NCBI RefSeq assembly: GCF_000165675.1
Contig: NZ_AEIZ01000002.1
Coordinates: 62,040-126,039, forward strand
DNA length: 64,000 nucleotides
DNA from: Leuconostoc fallax KCTC 3537
GTDB taxonomy: Bacteria > Bacillota > Bacilli > Lactobacillales > Lactobacillaceae
Direction: 5' to 3'
Shown: positions 58,095 to 64,000 of the stretch, piece after piece
Numbering within the stretch: the stretch's first letter is position 1
Layout: the number at the start of each line of letters is the position of its first letter
Position numbers and translations under genes: made by a program
The notes under the pieces: generated by a model
Databases searched by the model: none
Told to the model about the DNA's origin: nothing
The model's input: only the letters and a program-made list of their open reading frames with translations

Positions 58095-58595
58095 ATGACA
58101 AAAAATATTAATTTCAAAGCTGTCTTAATTGGCGGTATTGCAGCTGGTCTTGTTTCAGGATTAGTCAAACTTGGGTGGGAAAATATTCTCCCACCAAGAA
58201 CGCAAGAACGTGATGAAACGAATCCACCACAACAATTGTTGGCGCAACTTGGTATCCCTAAAAGTGTGACACATCAAACTTATCGCTATCTTGATCATGA
58301 ATTACCAATGACAAGTTATGCTATTCATTTTACTTTCTCTATTGTATTTGCCACGTTGTATGCGGCATTAAAGCAATATCAACCTAAAATTGCTGCAGGT
58401 GGTGGTACTGTTTTCGGGTTAGCGGTCTGGATCGCTTTCCATCTCGTTTTATTACCAAAAACAAAGACAATTCCTACTGCTAAAGAACAGCCCATGGAAG
58501 AACACTTATCCGAAGCCCTTGGTCATGGTATTTGGATGTGGACTAATGATGCCATTGCAACTAAGGTTTATCAGCAATTAACCCATCGTCAATAA
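58095..58595 (+). CDS. YagU family membrane protein (DUF1440)
   Basis: 166 residues, about three to four helices (KAVLIGGIAAGLVSGLVKLGWENILPPRT, YAIHFTFSIVFATLYAAL, GGGTVFGLAVWIAFHLVLL), matching the YagU/DUF1440 family linked in E. coli to acid resistance. GGTGGAGG lies before the ATG at 58095; the in-frame GTG at 58083 is inside that site. Function here unproven. Confidence 0.8.
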   Translation: MTKNINFKAVLIGGIAAGLVSGLVKLGWENILPPRTQERDETNPPQQLLAQLGIPKSVTHQTYRYLDHELPMTSYAIHFTFSIVFATLYAALKQYQPKIAAGGGTVFGLAVWIAFHLVLLPKTKTIPTAKEQPMEEHLSEALGHGIWMWTNDAIATKVYQQLTHRQ

Positions 58596-58626
58596 AAAGC
58601 AACGCCTTTCAGGCGTTGCTTTTTAT
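58594..58626. terminator. Bidirectional intrinsic terminator
   Basis: AAAAAGCAACGCC, loop TTTC, AGGCGTTGCTTTTT between convergent YagU and hydrolase genes. A minus-strand frame running through it is an artefact of a missing base upstream. Confidence 0.88.
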
Positions 58627-59506
58627 TTTGTTCTTTGGATGAAAACCAATTTTTTGCATGAATATCAGCGTTATTATAATCTTTTGGTCCATGATCTCCA
58701 TGATCAACCCACACTGTTTCAATAGTATCTGGTGAAACTTTTGCTTGATAAGCCTCTGATAATGCAACACTCTGCAAATAAGGGACAACATGATCATGCT
58801 TACCAGCAATCAGCATTAATGGTGGCATATGATACGTGAAATAACTTTCAGGATTAGCTTGTGCTACTAAATCGGGTACTAATTTAGGTGCTTGATTACC
58901 TAACATAATGCCTTCAAAAGCACTTGCTGTTCCCGTTTCAGAAAATTTAGGTTGTAAACCTAAAGTCGTAAACTCCGATTTAAACTGATCCAGTTTATAC
59001 GGCCCATACATCGCAATAACGCGCTTGATCTTTGGGATACGATAATCATTGAATGCATCACCCAATATAACATTGGATGAAAAACTAGCAGCACTCAATA
59101 CAGCTAGCTGCGCCCCACTTGACTCACCAATTACCGTCACATCATCCATATTCAAATGATATTGTTCGGCATGATTATTTAAATAGATTAAAGCCAATCT
59201 TAATTCAGAAATCTGATTTGGAAAAACATTATGCTCAGTAGTATTTGGTGTATAGTCGACACTCACAACAGCAAATTTATCGGCTAAAAAACGTAGGCTT
59301 GGCTCTAATTTGAGAGACGATTTATCCCCAAATAATAAACCACCGCCATAAATATCAAATATTACTGGAAACGGACCAGGTCCCTGAGGCAAGTACACAT
59401 CTAATTGATGCCGCTTTCCAGACATATATGGCACGTTTAGATGCATTTTCTCGATTGTTTCAGGTAACTTAGCTGGGACAAATTGATATTTTCGATCTTT
59501 AAACAA
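58623..59506 (-). CDS. Alpha/beta hydrolase (BD-FAE/esterase type)
   Basis: About 295 residues. DIYGGGLLFGD is the HGG-like oxyanion region, nucleophile Ser in VIGESSGAQLAV, Asp in IAGKHDHVVPY, His in VDHGDHGP: carboxylesterase/acetylesterase fold. The TTG at 59506 follows AAGGAG with 7-bp spacing. Literally read, the frame runs through the terminator to 58589; one more base in the plus-strand A run 58642-58645 gives the ending KNWFFIQRTK and a stop at 58623, just before the terminator. Intracellular; substrate unknown. Confidence 0.75.
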
Positions 59507-59565
59507 TATATCACTCCTTTTCTTTAGTATAACAAAGCACACTTAAAATCAATTAAATTATTAAT

Positions 59566-61332
<1,767 letters not shown>

Positions 61333-61358
61333 GCTTTCAAATAAAAGGAGTTCAAATT

Positions 61359-62760
61359 ATGGCAAGCAATTCAAAATCAAGTGTCGAAAAAACGGCTTTC
61401 TAAGGGTATTTTGCCTTGGAATGAACGCTTAAGTTATGGTGCCAGCGATTTTGCCTGTAGTTTCACCTTTAGCTTAATCGGTACTTATTTAATGTATTTT
61501 TATACGGATGTATTTGGCATCACCGCTGCGGCAGTTGGTACTTTGATGCTTGTCGCCCGTGTAATTGATGCCTTTGATGGTCCCTTTTGGGGGATTATGA
61601 TTGATCATACCCATAGCAAATGGGGACGTAGTCGTCCGTTCTTACTATGGTTCAATGCCCCGTTTACGATATTTACGATTCTATGTTTTACAACGCCTGA
61701 TCTCCCTATGAATTGGAAAATCGTATGGGCCTATGTTACTTATATTGGTATCGGCGTCTTGTACTCTGCCGTTAACATTCCACTAACTTCTATCCTACCG
61801 AGCATGACGATCAATCCTGATGAACGTGTTCTTTTATCAACGATCCGCTCTCTTTGTTCTAACTTCGGTGGTACCCTAATTTCGGTTATTGCATTACCAC
61901 TCGTCACGCTATTTGGCGGCGGTGATAATCCAAGAAGAGGTTTCTTCTTAGTTGCTGTCATGGCCGCTCTAGTCTTCTTTGTTATCTATCTTGTTGTTTT
62001 CGCCAATTTGCGCGAACGTGTCCAAACACTTGAATCACAAAAGCCACTCCCTATTAAAAAATCACTGAAAGCATTAAAAAGAAACTGGCCTTGGTTGATT
62101 GTTATTGGCTTAAACTTTGTCTACTGGCTAGGCATGCAAACCAAAGGACAAGTCACCATTTATTTCTTTAAATACAACTTGGATCGACCTGAATTAGTAT
62201 CATTTGCCCTACTATTTAATGCTATTGGTTTAGTTTCTGTTTTCTTAACGCCTTATGTTGTCATGAAATTGGGCAAGAAGAAGACACTGCTAGCTGGGCT
62301 CGCTATTAGTATTGTAGGCCAACTCATATTAGGTCTTGGTGCACAAATTCTTAATATTCCAATTGTCATCGTCGGTACTATCGTTGGTAACTTCGGTAAT
62401 GGCTTCATCGGTGCCTTAATTGCCGTACTATTAGCAGATGCTGTTGACTATGGTGAATGGAAAAACGGTGTGCGTGCTGAAGGTATCGTCACGTCAGCCT
62501 CAAGTTTCACAGCCAAATTTGGTATGGGTATCGGCGGTGCCATCACTGGATTACTCTTATCTATGGGACACTACATCCCCAATAAGAGCCAATCACCAGC
62601 TGCATTATTTGCCATTGAAGCCAACTATGTCTGGGTGCCAATGCTCGCATTAGTTCTATCCCTCATCCTTATTCTCTTCTATAGCTTGACACCAGCTAAA
62701 GAAAAGGAAATGATGGCCGCTCTAACTCAAAAGCATGCTCGTGAAAACCAAACAAATTAA
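61359..62760 (+). CDS. GPH family sugar:cation symporter (start region shifted)
   Basis: About 465 residues with twelve helices; GPH hallmark RVIDAFDGPFWGIMIDHTHSKWGRSRPFLLW after helix 2. No C-terminal EIIA-like domain. Probably imports isomalto-oligosaccharides or a similar glucoside for the GH13 enzyme. The ATG at 61359 has an excellent AAAGGAG, but the body (LSKGILPWNERLSYGASDF) is in another frame. Two more A in the run 61387-61392 would give MASNSKSSVEKKRLSKG. A GTG at 61381 is in frame but lacks a ribosome-binding site. Confidence 0.85.
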
Positions 62761-62784
62761 TTAACAATAAGGAGAGCTTTATTG

Positions 62785-63027
62785 ATGAATGAAGATAATT
62801 TAAAAATCGATCCTAATGAATTTGCAATGAATATTATTAGTCATTCAGTACGTGATCCCAATCTAACCAATCAACGTTTTATTAAACACCAACTGACGTT
62901 ATACTTGGAGGCTTACTATCTCATTAAGGACTTTAATCAACTGGAAATAAATCAACTTGAGAGTATGAAACAAAAGCAAATATCAGATTTATTTGATAAA
63001 ATGTTATCTGGAAGGTTTCAACCTTAA
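62785..63027 (+). CDS. Small hypothetical protein of the GH13 operon
   Basis: About 80 residues, helical and charged (MNEDNLKIDPNEFAMNIISHSV ... QKQISDLFDKMLSGRFQP). AAGGAG precedes a TTG (62782) and an ATG (62785); I take the ATG. Begins 24 bp after the transporter gene, ahead of a terminator, so cotranscribed with it. No family recognised. Confidence 0.65.
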   Translation: MNEDNLKIDPNEFAMNIISHSVRDPNLTNQRFIKHQLTLYLEAYYLIKDFNQLEINQLESMKQKQISDLFDKMLSGRFQP

Positions 63028-63033
63028 GATTAG

Positions 63034-63062
63034 AAAGGCGCTTTATAATAGAGTGCCTTTTT
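63034..63062 (+). terminator. Intrinsic terminator of GH13-transporter operon
   Basis: AAAGGCGCT, loop TTATAATA, AGTGCCTTTTT. Separates the operon from lacI. Confidence 0.75.
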
Positions 63063-63088
63063 GTATAGAAAAATGCGGGGTAAAGCAA

Positions 63089-64000
63089 TTGGCAAATATG
63101 AATGATGTTTCAAGAGTTGCGGGTGTTTCACGTGGAACAGTTTCAAATTATATTAACGGGCGCAGTGTTCGACCCAATACAAAACTCAAAATCGAAAATG
63201 CCATCAAAACATTAAATTATGTTCCCAACGCAACCGCTCGCGCATTAAAAACAAATCGTTCCAATTATGTAGTGTGGATTATTCCTACCGTTAATTCTCC
63301 CTTTTTTTCCGAGCTAAGCTATCATATGCAAATTGCACTGGATGCTCTTGGTTATAAAATGATTTTATGCAATTCAAACAGTCAGGCATCAAAGGAAATG
63401 GCCTACATTGAAATGGCTAAAACACAAAAAGTCGCGGGTATTATTACCATGTCTTATGCAGATATTAGCCATCTCGTATCGCCAGATATCCCATTAGTTG
63501 CAATTGAAAATCGTGTAACCCAAAATTTTCCACTCATTATCTCTGATAACTATCAAGGTGGTTTCATCGCTGCTGAGCAACTTTATCAGCGTGGTGCGCG
63601 TCGATTACTCTTTATTTCTAAAACCCCGGTGGTCGGTGTGTCTGCTTTGCGTGAAAAAGGTTTCAAAGATTTTTGTCAGCAAAATCATATCCATTATCAT
63701 CGCTTTATTGCTTCCGATTCAGTTCAGTTCATTGATGACTTCGAACAATTCATAAACAGCAATATTACTTATAAAAGTTTTAACTATGATGGTATTTTTT
63801 CGGATTCGGATGAATATGCTAGCGATTTCTGGCATCTATTATTACAACATCATATTGCCGTACCTGCTGATGTTCAAATTATCGGGTTTGATGCTGCTAA
63901 AATTTACGCTCGCCAGCAGCCTATGTTATCTTCAATTCGCCAACCGATTGAAAAAATTGTTCATATAGCAGTGCAACAGCTCCAATATCAATTGTCTAAG
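63089..64000 (+). CDS. LacI family transcriptional regulator (partial, runs off the window)
   Basis: 304 codons present, no stop before the window end. The TTG at 63089 follows GCGGGG and gives L-A-N-M then NDVSRVAGVSRGTVSNYING, the LacI helix-turn-helix; hinge ALKTNRSNYVVWIIP; periplasmic-binding-protein-like effector domain with GGFIAAEQLYQRGARRLLFI and PADVQIIGFDAAK. Probably represses the upstream GH13 operon at the TTGGAACGTTCCAA site. A one-mismatch parS match overlaps the codons for GVSRGT. Confidence 0.88.
   Translation, partial: MANMNDVSRVAGVSRGTVSNYINGRSVRPNTKLKIENAIKTLNYVPNATARALKTNRSNYVVWIIPTVNSPFFSELSYHMQIALDALGYKMILCNSNSQASKEMAYIEMAKTQKVAGIITMSYADISHLVSPDIPLVAIENRVTQNFPLIISDNYQGGFIAAEQLYQRGARRLLFISKTPVVGVSALREKGFKDFCQQNHIHYHRFIASDSVQFIDDFEQFINSNITYKSFNYDGIFSDSDEYASDFWHLLLQHHIAVPADVQIIGFDAAKIYARQQPMLSSIRQPIEKIVHIAVQQLQYQLSK
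63124..63139. promoter_or_regulatory. Near-parS sequence within lacI
   Basis: TGTTTCACGTGGAACA differs from the parS consensus by one base. It encodes part of the conserved helix-turn-helix, so the match may be a coincidence of codon choice. ParB tolerates single mismatches in other bacteria. Confidence 0.35.

Overview
The window reads as chromosomal DNA from a heterofermentative lactic acid bacterium of the genus Leuconostoc, possibly close to L. citreum (inference, no search run). Pointers are a phosphoketolase (25.1-27.6 kb), two giant GH70 glucansucrases with KxYKxGKxW signal peptides and C-terminal APY/SH3-like repeats, low GC, and Lactobacillales-type operons (walRKHI-htrA; rpsF-ssb-rpsR; gdpP-rplI-dnaB). 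Two perfect parS sites and a dense DnaA-box cluster indicate an origin-proximal region. I see no rRNA, IS element, prophage or CRISPR array.

Layout. 0-1.3 kb: CPBP membrane protease. 1.3-12.5 kb: tandem glucansucrase genes; the downstream one (1352-6676) carries active-site residues typical of branching sucrases, the upstream one (6887-12511) those of a chain-elongating dextransucrase. 12.6-14.3 kb: a T-box, apparently glycine-specific, ahead of a CycA-like permease. 14.4-21.5 kb: rlmH, a gene-free DnaA-box region, then htrA and the WalKR locus. 21.6-29 kb: prs, tpx, a HAD phosphatase, histidinol-phosphatase, phosphoketolase with a GntR regulator, ybaK. 29-34.5 kb: replication and ribosomal genes. 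34.7-44.4 kb: stress SDR, secreted amidase, small regulators, a LytTR/DUF3021 pair, vitamin ECF S components with a TetR regulator and a pyridoxine-type kinase. 44.9-46.5 kb: BrnQ behind a Val-rich leader peptide and attenuator. 46.7-54.4 kb: oxidoreductase, an ACT-domain protein under a ykkC-type riboswitch, murI, an EamA transporter with parS at its stop codon, small genes, a MepB/kinase pair and tRNA-Ser(GCU). 54.5-64 kb: nnrE, a FAD protein, then a catabolite-controlled isomalto-oligosaccharide operon (GH13 alpha-1,6-glucosidase, GPH transporter, small protein, LacI regulator).

The two ends fit together: glucansucrases at the left make (branched) dextran from sucrose, and the right-hand operon looks suited to import and cleave alpha-1,6-linked oligosaccharides.

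About eighteen genes, including essential dnaB and murI, are broken by an apparent missing base, nearly always in an A or T run (typically seven reduced to six). This is best explained as homopolymer undercalling in the assembly rather than real pseudogenes. Such genes are annotated over their full extent and the break is stated.
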